DNA of 31,688 bases, taken from an uncultured Collinsella sp. (GTDB taxonomy: Bacteria > Actinomycetota > Coriobacteriia > Coriobacteriales > Coriobacteriaceae). Position 1 is the stretch's first letter; each line of letters begins with the position of its first letter. Where the stretch lies: assembly GCA_900754445.1 (NCBI GenBank), contig CAAECW010000079.1, forward strand, positions 1 through 31,688, in the 5' to 3' direction. The translations under genes were made by a program, and so were the position numbers. Below, piece by piece: positions 23,894 to 31,688 of the stretch. The notes beneath the pieces are model-generated. The model was not told where the DNA came from and ran no database searches. It saw nothing but the letters and a program-made list of their open reading frames with translations.

Positions 23894-24106
23894 CGCCTCA
23901 TCCTCGCTAATTCTTTAAGAAGCCTTTACGTTTCCGTGTAATTCCCGTCCATTATCGCGCAGGTCGCCACTACATTGCGCCACACCGCCACACGTGCGCG
24001 TTAATATGGCTGGTTGTTGTGCGCAGACACCAATTGCAGCGCATATCTTGGTAACAATCGGGTAAACCCCCGCTTTCGTACGTTTTAGTTTGTGAGGAGT
24101 CTCAGC

Positions 24107-26407
24107 ATGTTCGCTGCCGCCATCTCGCTCGTCGGTCTTGCGGCGACCGTCTACCTTGTCTTGCGCGAGGCCAAGGCCATTCGCGCTCAGTCGGGCACCG
24201 TTGCCAAAAGCGCTCTTGGGTGGAGCGTCGCCTTCGGCCTGTTCCAGGTCTTTTTGACTATTTGGGGCACCGTGGGCCTCGTCGCTCAAAACGAGCCGCT
24301 CGCCTTTGTGATGCTCATCCTGACCAACGCCATCCTCACCGGCTGCGCTTGGGCCAGCATCGCACGCGACCGCATCGCCCCGCGCGTCTTTGCGTTCGCC
24401 GCGCCCGACGCCCCCGCCCCCACCGGCAAGCTCGCCCGCCTGCGCGGCGCCTTTGTGGGCAAACCGCTCGTCGCCGCCGTCCTGTGCCTGCTGCTCGCCG
24501 GCGTCTTTGCGCTGCTGGGCATGGAGGTATCGTCCAACCACGACTTTACCTGGGTCTACCCCCTGTGCATCCTGCTCGAGTGGGCCATCATCACCGCACT
24601 CATGGCCGGCTTGTTCTTCCTGTTCCAGCGCCACGGCGCAGCTCCGGCCGTCCTGGCCTTCGCCCTCTTTATCCTGGGCATTGCCGAGTTCTTCGTCATC
24701 ACGTTTAAATCCATGCCCATCCAGCCAGGCGACCTTTCGGCCATTTCCACCGCCGCCGCGGTCGCCGGCACCGGCTACACCTTCTCCATCTCGCTGTTCT
24801 GCGTGCTGTCCATGGGCTTTACCGCCATCGCCATGCTGCTATGCGAGTACGCCGGCCTGGTCGCGCCGCATCGCCAGAAGGGTGCCGCCAACGCCAAGCG
24901 CATGCTGCTCACCAACCTGCTCGTCGCCGTGCTGTGCCTGGGTGGCGTGACCGCGCATGTCACACTCATCGACTACTACAACACTCTCGGCATCACCGTC
25001 TACACCTGGCGCCCGCTCGAGAGCTACTGGCGCGAGGGCTATCTGCCTGCCTTTATTAGTGCGGCGCAGTCTATCAAGCCGCCCAAACCCGCCGACTACT
25101 CCGTCGACGATGCCAAGGCCACGCTCAAAAAGTACGCCAAGGCCTACGACAAGTCCGATGCCGCCAAGAGTGACGAGCGCGCCGCCGCAAAGGAGCAATT
25201 CGACAGCGAGAAGCCCACGGTCATCGCCATCATGAACGAGACCTTCTCGGATCTGTCGATCTACCAGAACATGCGCGCCGGCTACGAGGGTCCGCAGTAC
25301 TTTAAGAGCCTGTCCAACTGCCTCAGCCGCGGCAAGCTCTACGTGAGCGCCTACGGCGGCGGCACCGCCAATACCGAGTTTGAGTTTATGACCGGCAACT
25401 CCATGGCCAACCTGGGCTCGGGCGTGTACCCCTACACCATCTACAACATGGAAACGACCGGGAATCTGGCAGAGCAGTTCAAGTCGCTCGGATATTCCAC
25501 CACGGCCATGCACCCCAACCACGCAACCAACTGGAACCGCGAGAACGTCTACAAGGACTTTGGCTTTGACCAGTTCCTGTCCATCAACGACTTCCAGGGA
25601 GCCGACACCCTGCGCGGCATGGTGACCGACCAGGCTACCTACGACAAGATTCTTGAGCTGCTCGACCAGAACGCCGATCCGCAGTTTATCTTCGACGTGA
25701 CCATGCAGAACCACTCGGGCTACGATACGGGTCTACTGCCGGTCGACAAGCAGATGCACCTGAACATCGACACGACCGATCTGGATACCAAGACCATCGA
25801 GGACGGCACGCTGTCCGATGTCGACGAGTATGTCTCGTGCATTGAGCAGTCCGACCAGGCGCTGCGTTACTTCCTCAACGCCCTGAGCAAGCTCGACCGC
25901 AAGGTGGTCGTGGTGTTCTGGGGCGATCACCAGCCGTTCTTCCCGTCCAAGTTCAACGACAAGTGGTTTACCGGCGAAGACGACGCCACGCACCAGGAAC
26001 GTCTGTGGCAGACCGACTACATCATCTGGGCCAACTACGACGTTGCCGGCTGCGACCAGACGAGCGAGGTCGACGACCTGTCCACCAACTACCTGTCCAC
26101 GCAGCTTATGCAGCTGATCGGTGCCCCGCTGACCGACTACCAGAAAGCGCACATGACGCTGCGCGAGTCGCTGCCCGCCATCAACTCCGTGGGCTACGAG
26201 GACGCCAGCCTGCGCTGGGCGCTCTCCTCCAACGTCACCGGCGACGACGCCGCCGCAGCAGCCGCCACCAAGGCGCGCGAGGATTACGCCAAGATGCAGT
26301 ACTACGAGATGTTCCGCGACGGCAAGAACGTGTACACCGAGCACTTCCAGACCGAGGCCAACGAGACCGACCCCAACCTGGCACCGGGTACGACCAAGAT
26401 CAAGTAG
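24107..26407 (+). CDS. LTA synthase-like phosphoglycerol transferase (sulfatase superfamily)
   Basis: 766 residues from ATG at 24107; the earlier in-frame GTG overlaps the GAGGAG ribosome site. The N-terminal half has about seven hydrophobic helices (to roughly residue 290). After a charged linker comes the extracellular alkaline-phosphatase-like domain: metal-binding Glu in IMNETFSDL, the catalytic Thr in GGGTANTEFEFMTG, NHSGYD and the late metal site WGDHQPFF. This order matches LtaS/MdoB-like enzymes that move phosphoglycerol to cell-wall polymers. The protein is longer than LtaS at both ends, with an Ala-rich C-terminal tail. It is likely involved in lipoteichoic or other wall glycopolymer synthesis (family inference). 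It stands alone and ends before a long inverted repeat. Confidence 0.88.
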   Translation: MFAAAISLVGLAATVYLVLREAKAIRAQSGTVAKSALGWSVAFGLFQVFLTIWGTVGLVAQNEPLAFVMLILTNAILTGCAWASIARDRIAPRVFAFAAPDAPAPTGKLARLRGAFVGKPLVAAVLCLLLAGVFALLGMEVSSNHDFTWVYPLCILLEWAIITALMAGLFFLFQRHGAAPAVLAFALFILGIAEFFVITFKSMPIQPGDLSAISTAAAVAGTGYTFSISLFCVLSMGFTAIAMLLCEYAGLVAPHRQKGAANAKRMLLTNLLVAVLCLGGVTAHVTLIDYYNTLGITVYTWRPLESYWREGYLPAFISAAQSIKPPKPADYSVDDAKATLKKYAKAYDKSDAAKSDERAAAKEQFDSEKPTVIAIMNETFSDLSIYQNMRAGYEGPQYFKSLSNCLSRGKLYVSAYGGGTANTEFEFMTGNSMANLGSGVYPYTIYNMETTGNLAEQFKSLGYSTTAMHPNHATNWNRENVYKDFGFDQFLSINDFQGADTLRGMVTDQATYDKILELLDQNADPQFIFDVTMQNHSGYDTGLLPVDKQMHLNIDTTDLDTKTIEDGTLSDVDEYVSCIEQSDQALRYFLNALSKLDRKVVVVFWGDHQPFFPSKFNDKWFTGEDDATHQERLWQTDYIIWANYDVAGCDQTSEVDDLSTNYLSTQLMQLIGAPLTDYQKAHMTLRESLPAINSVGYEDASLRWALSSNVTGDDAAAAAATKAREDYAKMQYYEMFRDGKNVYTEHFQTEANETDPNLAPGTTKIK

Positions 26408-26434
26408 CGACTAGCTGCGAGTTCATAACTGAAA

Positions 26435-26564
26435 CGTCTGTCCGGGCGGAGGTATGTAAGGTTCCCTGCTCGGACAGTCCTGCGCAAGACGGGGGCCACA
26501 TTAAGTGGCCCCCTTTGCGTGCGGAACTCGCGATGAACCTTATATGCCTCCGCCCGGACAGACG
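26435..26564. repeat. 130-bp intergenic inverted-repeat element D
   Basis: The 30-bp arms 26435-26464 and 26535-26564 are complementary at 28 positions (CGTCTGTCCGGGCGGAGG, then AAGGTTC). Inside is a perfect 9-bp GC hairpin. The whole can fold into one long stem. It follows the LTA synthase-like gene and has the same plan as elements A and B. Confidence 0.8.
26491..26516 (+). terminator. Terminator hairpin inside element D
   Basis: GGGGGCCAC, loop ATTAA, GTGGCCCCC, then TTT. It lies 83 bp after the LTA synthase-like stop codon. The T tract is short, so strength is uncertain. Confidence 0.6.
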
Positions 26565-26651
26565 CCTTGTTGTTGGAGCGCGGCTTGTCTTAGGGGTATC
26601 CGCTGAACATATATAAGTCGAAGGCCATGTCTTGTGACCTTTTTTGCATCC

Positions 26652-26881
26652 GGAAACCGTGTCCCAGAATTCACGTCCGGAATGGGATGCAGTTTCCGCT
26701 TGGGACCCGATTGGGAAAGTGTGTCCCACTATTCAGCTGGATTCCGGGATGTATTTTCCGGTTGAGGCTCGTTGGGAAAGTGCGTCCCACTTTGGGGGCT
26801 GATTCTGGGACGTGGTTTCCGGTTGGCTCTCATTGGGAAAGTTCATCCCATTTCTCGGCCTAATTATGGGACGCAGTTTCC
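26652..26881. repeat. Alternating-motif array 1 (4 units of 61-62 bp), downstream of the giant surface protein gene
   Basis: A 15-nt half-motif A (consensus GGAAAGTGCGTCCCA; starts 26652, 26714, 26775, 26836) alternates with its reverse complement B (TGGGACGCAGTTTCC; starts 26683, 26745, 26806, 26867). The A-B spacers are 16 nt and the B-A spacers 15-16 nt. The spacers are partly conserved (for example CTCATTG before A). No gene is seen in 26565-26905. Open frames through it shift with the repeat and are not credible genes. Confidence 0.85.
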
Positions 26882-26905
26882 GCTTGCGGAGTCTCCACTC
26901 AACAG

Positions 26906-26945
26906 AAAACCCGGGTGGCCTGTTTTTGGCTACCCGGGTTTTTGG
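26906..26945 (-). terminator. Terminator of the giant surface protein gene
   Basis: AAAACCCGGGTGGCC pairs with GGCTACCCGGGTTTT (15 bp, one G-T pair), loop TGTTTTT, with T-rich flanks on both strands. It lies 25 bp past the stop codon of the minus-strand gene and may be bidirectional. Confidence 0.8.
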
Positions 26946-26969
26946 GTTGTCGATATGTTCGACTGGCTA

Positions 26970-29900
26970 CTAGTGGGTCTTGCGGCGCTTGATCAGCATG
27001 ATGAGGGCTATCACTACGAGCGTTGCTCCCGCTGCTGCTGCGGTGGCGACTAGGGCGAATGTTTGGTCGCCGGTGTTTGCGAGGTTCTTCGCTGTGGTCG
27101 TAGTCTTGACCTTGGTGTCGGTCTTAGCTCCGTTGTCGGACTTGGGCTTGTCCGGGTTCGTCGGGGTCTCAGGAGTCTCGGGGTCCTTTGAGCCTTCGGA
27201 ATCGGTTGGGCCGGCGGTGTTTACCAGCGTATGGTCCAGGAACTTCTTGGCGCCCGCACTTGCCTGTGAGAACAGGCGGCGCGTGCGGATCGGGGTGGCG
27301 TTCACCGTTGTGAGCGCCGTCTCCTCGGCCTCGATATTCACGAGCGTCGTGCCGGTGTCGAGGCCCACGTCGTTGTATCCCACGTGGCAGTAATACTGCG
27401 CACCGTCATCGTCTGCGGTCAGGTCAATCTCGAGCTTTGAGGCCGTTCCAGCCGCGAGGTTGCCATCGGCACCCACGAGCTTAAACTCTGTCTCGCCGCG
27501 GCCCTTGCGGTACCACATATAGGTCGGTGCCAGCCCTGTTTCGCTATCGTCGGCACCGAGTTGCTTCACATGGCCAATCGCCGAGAGCGTCAGGTGGCTT
27601 CCCGCCGTGCGCTCAACCGAAGAGTCGTATCCAAGATCCGACCCCTCCGCAGCATCCGCCGCAGGTCCGCTCACGGTCATCGTCATGCCATCGGGCATGG
27701 TCTTGACCGTGATGATTGCCGAGCGAATACCTGTTTCGGTCGTGGATCCATTCTTAACGGCGGCGATGGCGAATCGATACTCCGTATTGGGCTGCAGCCC
27801 ATCCCACTTGAGCGAGGTCTGCGTGTTGTCGGCAATCTTCCAGCTATTGACGACCGCATCCGCCGCATTGCTCTGCAGCATGCCCACGCCGTAGCTAAAG
27901 CCACTCTTGTTTGCGAGTACATCGTCCCAGCTAAACGTAACGCTGGTCGAATCGACGGCGTTTGCCGTAAAGCCCGTCACGGCCGGCGCGTCGGGCATCT
28001 CGACGTCCTTAACGTCATAGCCCACGATCCAGAACTGGTCGGTGTCCTTGGTGCCGAGCTTGTCGCCCGAGTCTGCCTCGAACTTGTCGACATCCACCGC
28101 GTTGACGCCCAGACGCCACACAAAACCGTACTTGCCCTGCGCGGCCTCGGGCAGGTTGTCGACGGTGCCGCCGTATTCGGTCGATTCACTCGAGGAGTTA
28201 CCCGTAGTAAAGCCGGCGTTGGCACCAAAGCACAGGCCGCCAAACAACTCGTGCTTTGCGAGCTTCGCGCCCATGACAACGCTGCCGTTCAGCGTCAAGC
28301 CGAGCTCGAGCTCCTGCTCCTTGCCCTCCTCGACTTCGATGGTCTGCTCAATGCTCGCCCCCGACTGCGCGGCGGCGCCGTTAAACCCATCGTGCGTGTA
28401 GGCACGCGTTACGCCAGGCTTGCCCAGGCCAAAGGAATCCCCAACGGGAGTCTCGCCGTTGAGCGTCGTTTGATAGGTTCCGGGTTCTCCCGACCGGTTG
28501 GTCAAAAAGTAGCTGAGCGGCGTCATATTGTGCTGTTTGGCAATGCGGTCATAGGCCTCGACATTAACGACCGAGGTCTGCGCGCCGAGCGACACGGGCG
28601 CCGCCATCACGCCCTTGCCACCAGTTTCCTCATTTTCGATCTCATACTCGTAATAGACCATCGGAATCGTGTAGAGCACGGCCTTGTCACCCTCGCCGGC
28701 ATGCGACTCATAGCTTACGCTTGCGCTGACCGTGCGCTCGCTCCGATAGTCATAGCATCCCTCGGCGGCAAAATCGACTGAAGCATTCATCGCGACCAGG
28801 GGCGGACCGGTCTGCACCTCGACGGCAACGCCCAACTCGGCGCCAATGGTATAGCCCTGGGATGTCCCCGTGCCCTTTTCCTCTCCGTATGACGTGCCGC
28901 CCAACACCAGATAGCCGTATGCCTGCTCCAGATCCTCAACATAGGGCGCATCCTGCAGCACGGCAAGCACGCGCGGGTTGGTATAGACCTTGTAGCGGTC
29001 CTTGTACGTGATCTTGACGCTGTCGTTGTCGACATCGGGCAGCGCGAGCGAGATAAATGTGCCGTAGGTAGTGCCGCGACGGTTGCTCTCGCTAATCACC
29101 TGCTCCTCGCCGCGGCGCACCTTTCCGTTCTCGTCGAGCGAAAAATGCGAGGCGGTCATCCAATAGTAGTCATCGTTCTTGCGCAGGTCCTCGTCGCGAT
29201 GCTTGCCCACCACGGCGATAAAGCTCTCGTTATAGCGGTCCGAACCCGAGACGCTGCCCGCCTTGACGTCGCTGATCCACACCTGTTCTATACCCTTGTG
29301 GTCATGCTTGTTGCTGCTGTTGTATTGCTGACCGCTCATGCTCATGGTTCCGACCATGGACCCCAAGCCCTGAGCCCCGCTCTGTGCCGTGTTGCAGGCA
29401 AAGTCGCGGAACACATCGCCGCCCACGAGCACCTCGTCAACCGCCAGCTGCTCGGACAGGCCGTCAAGGTTGGCAGTGGCAAGGGCAATAGGCGCCAAGG
29501 TGCACGGATAGCGCTTATCCTGAGCGCTATCCTTCCATGCGCTGTTGGGCACATGCATCAGCCCATAGGAGGCGAGGAGCCCGTCTCTGTATTCCTTACA
29601 ATCGGAAAGCTTGAACTCGCCAGACTCCGAGTCAAAATACGCGTAGCGGTACAGCGCGCCGTACAGCCCCTTGCTGCCGTCAGAAGCGCCGTAATCAAAA
29701 GCGCTGCGTTGCCAGTCATAGCCCGCAAGAATAAGGCCCGTGACGGTTTCACCCGTCTTCTTTCCTTCTTCATCGTAGGCGGCAAACGTGCCGAACGTCG
29801 CATTCGCAGCGACCATGGTCTTGCCGTTCGCGGAGAGGGAGATTGCGCCCGCGTCGCCCAGAGCATCGACATGGACGAGCGCACCCTTGGATGCATCCCA

Positions 29901-31058
29901 CGAAAACAGCTCGCAATGCGTCGACTTATCAATATTCTTCTTGCCGTAGGGTGCCGAGACCACGATGGCGAGGTCATCGCAAAAATCGCGATCGAGGTCG
30001 CCGGCCGCTAGCGAAACGACAGGAGCTGACTGAAGCTGCGTCCAGGAGTCGTTCCCGCCCTTGTTGTGCGTGGTGTAGTCCGTGGCGTTACCGGCATCGA
30101 TCTTGACGACGCTTTGCTTCCAGTTGCCACCCTCCAAGTCATACATGTCGACTACAGCCTTGCGCACGCCGTTCTCGTCGACATAGCAGCCCGCGTAGAC
30201 AAAAAGCTCGTCGACGCCGTCGCCATCGACATCGCCCGCCTCGACATCAAAGACGGCGTCGTGCTCTTGCAGGTAACCGGCATCCAGGTACTTAAAACGG
30301 CCTTCGTACATCATATTAGTGTTGACCGTCACCGGCAGGTGTGTGTCGAGAGTGCGCGTACGCCCGTTGCTAAACGAGTAGAGGACCAGCTCAACCTTTC
30401 CGGCGTATGACTTGCCGTCAATCGTCGTGGAGGAACTGTCGCCGTAGGCACGGAGCTCGGCAACGCGGCTCTTTTTGCCCGTGCTGGCGTCGCTGCAGAA
30501 CTCAACACTCGTGGCGTGAATGCCCGAGAAACCGTTGTTGTCGTTGGCGAGTACTGTTGAGGACTCATTGTTGCTTAGGTACGACCAGGTGCCGCCACCG
30601 TAGTCGCTATGCTTGTAGAGATCGCTGTTCGTATCGAAGTTGTTGACGTTTTGCCAGAACTTTGCGGCGCCCCACACACTTCCATAGCCATCGGTGAGTT
30701 TGCTGCTGCCGCCAATGTCACCGCGCTCGACGTTCTCGAGCTTGTCGCGCAGAGTGTAGCGATTGCCATGGCTACCGTTAGCTGCCATATAGACCTCGCT
30801 GCGCGTGGCAAACGTCGTGGGGGTATCAGTGGAATAGGGGCCAACGGTATCGGCCGGAATGTCCTCGCTCGTGCCCAGACCCAGGGCTTGATAATCCTGC
30901 TCGGTCATATCGGTGATTGCGGGCGCGTCTGCCGCCTGGGCAACCTGGGGCGTGGCCGTGAAGCAGGCGACGCTCGTGGCGATTAACGCAGCAAGCGCCG
31001 CCGTCCCAACAAGCGGGATTTTCGACAGCCTACGGATACGGGGGTGTGGAACGTACAT
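26970..31058 (-). CDS. Giant cell-wall-anchored surface protein (FG-GAP, Fn3, Ig-like; LANTG signal)
   Basis: 1362 residues from ATG at 31058, chosen because GAGG precedes it; an ATG 36 bases upstream has no ribosome site. A signal peptide (hydrophobic VGTAALAALIATSVACFTA, cleavage near AQA) starts the protein. FG-GAP/VCBS-like segments follow, with Ca2+-loop DVDGDGVDE near residue 278 and the related GDLDRDFCDDLAIV near 355, suggesting a beta-propeller. A long central Ser/Thr-rich region is not recognised. Then come an Fn3 domain (WDGLQPNTEYRFAIAAV), an Ig-like domain (YMWYRKG, DDGAQYYCHVGY), a Pro/Lys/Thr wall-spanning stretch, LANTGD, a hydrophobic helix and KRRKTH. LANTG is an LPXTG variant unlike the pilus VPTG signals, so another sortase should anchor it. 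Likely an adhesin; ligand unknown. Confidence 0.85.
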   Translation of the reverse strand: MYVPHPRIRRLSKIPLVGTAALAALIATSVACFTATPQVAQAADAPAITDMTEQDYQALGLGTSEDIPADTVGPYSTDTPTTFATRSEVYMAANGSHGNRYTLRDKLENVERGDIGGSSKLTDGYGSVWGAAKFWQNVNNFDTNSDLYKHSDYGGGTWSYLSNNESSTVLANDNNGFSGIHATSVEFCSDASTGKKSRVAELRAYGDSSSTTIDGKSYAGKVELVLYSFSNGRTRTLDTHLPVTVNTNMMYEGRFKYLDAGYLQEHDAVFDVEAGDVDGDGVDELFVYAGCYVDENGVRKAVVDMYDLEGGNWKQSVVKIDAGNATDYTTHNKGGNDSWTQLQSAPVVSLAAGDLDRDFCDDLAIVVSAPYGKKNIDKSTHCELFSWDASKGALVHVDALGDAGAISLSANGKTMVAANATFGTFAAYDEEGKKTGETVTGLILAGYDWQRSAFDYGASDGSKGLYGALYRYAYFDSESGEFKLSDCKEYRDGLLASYGLMHVPNSAWKDSAQDKRYPCTLAPIALATANLDGLSEQLAVDEVLVGGDVFRDFACNTAQSGAQGLGSMVGTMSMSGQQYNSSNKHDHKGIEQVWISDVKAGSVSGSDRYNESFIAVVGKHRDEDLRKNDDYYWMTASHFSLDENGKVRRGEEQVISESNRRGTTYGTFISLALPDVDNDSVKITYKDRYKVYTNPRVLAVLQDAPYVEDLEQAYGYLVLGGTSYGEEKGTGTSQGYTIGAELGVAVEVQTGPPLVAMNASVDFAAEGCYDYRSERTVSASVSYESHAGEGDKAVLYTIPMVYYEYEIENEETGGKGVMAAPVSLGAQTSVVNVEAYDRIAKQHNMTPLSYFLTNRSGEPGTYQTTLNGETPVGDSFGLGKPGVTRAYTHDGFNGAAAQSGASIEQTIEVEEGKEQELELGLTLNGSVVMGAKLAKHELFGGLCFGANAGFTTGNSSSESTEYGGTVDNLPEAAQGKYGFVWRLGVNAVDVDKFEADSGDKLGTKDTDQFWIVGYDVKDVEMPDAPAVTGFTANAVDSTSVTFSWDDVLANKSGFSYGVGMLQSNAADAVVNSWKIADNTQTSLKWDGLQPNTEYRFAIAAVKNGSTTETGIRSAIITVKTMPDGMTMTVSGPAADAAEGSDLGYDSSVERTAGSHLTLSAIGHVKQLGADDSETGLAPTYMWYRKGRGETEFKLVGADGNLAAGTASKLEIDLTADDDGAQYYCHVGYNDVGLDTGTTLVNIEAEETALTTVNATPIRTRRLFSQASAGAKKFLDHTLVNTAGPTDSEGSKDPETPETPTNPDKPKSDNGAKTDTKVKTTTTAKNLANTGDQTFALVATAAAAGATLVVIALIMLIKRRKTH

Positions 31059-31087
31059 GAGGGACCTCGCTTTATTCGAGTGGAGTG

Positions 31088-31163
31088 GACTCATTTTTGC
31101 AAATGATACATCCGATGCCCGATATCACGTGTCTCATTTTCGCCAACGGCGCGTCTCATTTTT
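31088..31163 (-). promoter_or_regulatory. Three GTCTCATTTT-type repeats upstream of the giant surface protein gene
   Basis: GACTCATTTTT (31088-31098), GTCTCATTTT (31131-31140) and GTCTCATTTTT (31153-31163) are direct repeats spaced 43 and 22 bp, about four and two helical turns. On the coding strand they read AAAAATGAGAC. They could be operator sites. No clear -35/-10 pair was found. Confidence 0.4.
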
Positions 31164-31181
31164 GAGAATCCGAGATGCCGC

Positions 31182-31598
31182 GGAAATCTTATCCCAGCTC
31201 AAAGGCCATTTCTGGGATGTATTTTCCGTCGAGTGCCTCATCGGGAAACTGCATCCCATTTCAAGCGTCGATTCTGGGACGCACTTTCCCCTTAGACCCT
31301 CAACCGGAAACCGCATCCCACTTTGAGCGCAAATTCCGGGATGCATTTTCCGCTTGAGCCTCATTGGGAAACGGCATCCCACTTTGAGGGCTGATTGTGG
31401 GATGCATTTTCCGGTTTTGCTCTCATTGGGAAAATGCATCCCATTTCTTGACCGAATAATGGGACGCAATTTCCCGTTGGAGCGCCTTTGGGAAAGTGTG
31501 TCCCACTTCGACCGCCCAGAGTGGGATGCACTTTCCGCAAAGCACCTCAACGGGAAACTACGTCCCATTCCAAAGGCAAATTCCGGGACGCATTTTTC
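31182..31598. repeat. Alternating-motif array 2 (7 units of 61-62 bp), upstream of the giant surface protein gene
   Basis: Seven A-B units of the same family as array 1. A halves start at 31182, 31244, 31306, 31367, 31429, 31491 and 31553; B halves (TGGGATGCATTTTCC) start at 31213, 31275, 31337, 31398, 31460, 31522 and 31584. Spacers are 15-16 nt. The stretch 31367-31474 aligns with 26775-26881 of array 1 in the same orientation, including spacer sequence, so the arrays are partly direct copies. The last B half is degenerate, next to the IS-like end. Confidence 0.88.
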
Positions 31599-31603
31599 GA
31601 AAG

Positions 31604-31688
31604 CCGGGACTGCGGACGATTTCTTGGACCGTTACGCGGCCCTTCCCAGCGCGGCGCGAAACTCGGCCGGCGTGCGGCCACCGAGCGC
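31604..31688 (-). mobile_element. 3' end of a probable IS3-family element (truncated by the window)
   Basis: The transposase tail at 31632-31688 is followed by a non-coding strip reading GGTCCAAGAAATCGTCCGCA on the minus strand, which resembles the terminal inverted repeat of IS3-family elements. The exact end cannot be fixed without the other terminus; 31604 is an estimate. Confidence 0.45.
31632..31688 (-). CDS. C-terminus of a probable IS3-family transposase (partial)
   Basis: The last 18 residues read ALGGRTPAEFRAALGRAA followed by TAA. The pattern G-(R/M/L)-(T/S)-P-A-E-(F/Y)-R is the usual ending of the IS3-family OrfB integrase (rve) transposase. The rest lies beyond the right edge, so completeness is unknown. 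Confidence 0.5.
   Translation of the reverse strand, partial: ALGGRTPAEFRAALGRAA

Noticed and set aside
31134..31568. 144-codon open frame through array 2
   Set aside because: It is made entirely of the repeat (FP...GK...P pattern). The 61-62 bp period is not a multiple of three, so it does not repeat in phase. No ribosome site.
31182..31598. CRISPR array
   Set aside because: The repeat is only 15 nt, alternates orientation, and its spacers are similar to each other rather than unique. No cas genes are nearby.

Overview
The window reads as a chromosomal segment of a high-GC Gram-positive gut actinobacterium of the Coriobacteriia, most likely Collinsella. This is inferred from the GC-rich codon use of the housekeeping genes, the sortase-anchored surface proteins, the LTA-synthase-type enzyme, and the mix of gene families. 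No 16S rRNA or other decisive taxonomic marker is present, so the genus is an inference.

Layout. (1) 245-6090, minus strand: a four-gene pilus operon laid out like the streptococcal FCT pilus islands. In transcription order it holds a large tip or ancillary pilin, a SipA-type signal-peptidase homologue that has lost both catalytic residues, an isopeptide (FctA/Spy0128-type) backbone pilin, and a class B sortase. The tip pilin carries a run of ten G between its signal peptide and its body. In this sequence the two parts are one base out of frame, which suggests a phase-variable ON/OFF switch. Imperfect 51-bp direct repeats bracket the operon. (2) 6318-10743: a LysR regulator divergent from an SDR dehydrogenase, an OFA-like MFS transporter and a Gfo/Idh/MocA dehydrogenase, probably a sugar-acid or polyol catabolic operon. 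(3) 11153-18041: housekeeping genes, namely tex, a small transaldolase/F6P-aldolase, a HAD phosphatase and a fused RlmK/RlmL-type rRNA methyltransferase whose RlmL half looks degenerate. (4) 18137-22885, minus strand: kup potassium transporter, a 64-residue membrane protein, a KdpD-like kinase without the N-terminal KdpD domain, and a KdpE-like regulator. No kdpFABC is present. (5) 23045-26407: a nitroreductase with an in-frame G9 tract and an LTA-synthase-like phosphoglycerol transferase. (6) 26652-31598: a 1362-residue LANTG-anchored surface protein with FG-GAP, Fn3 and Ig-like parts. It is flanked on both sides by unusual arrays of a 15-nt motif in alternating orientation, about 61-62 bp per unit. 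(7) The right edge enters the 3' end of a probable IS3-family element.

Intergenic regions are rich in structure: four long inverted-repeat elements (10910-11071, 13311-13524, 18046-18112, 26435-26564), three REP-like hairpins of related design (9644, 20509, 23010), and several intrinsic terminators.

The strongest candidates for something not yet described are the poly-G switch on the pilus tip protein, the alternating-motif arrays bracketing the giant surface protein, and the pairing of a Kdp-type two-component system with Kup. All calls are by eye from sequence. No database search or folding calculation was run.
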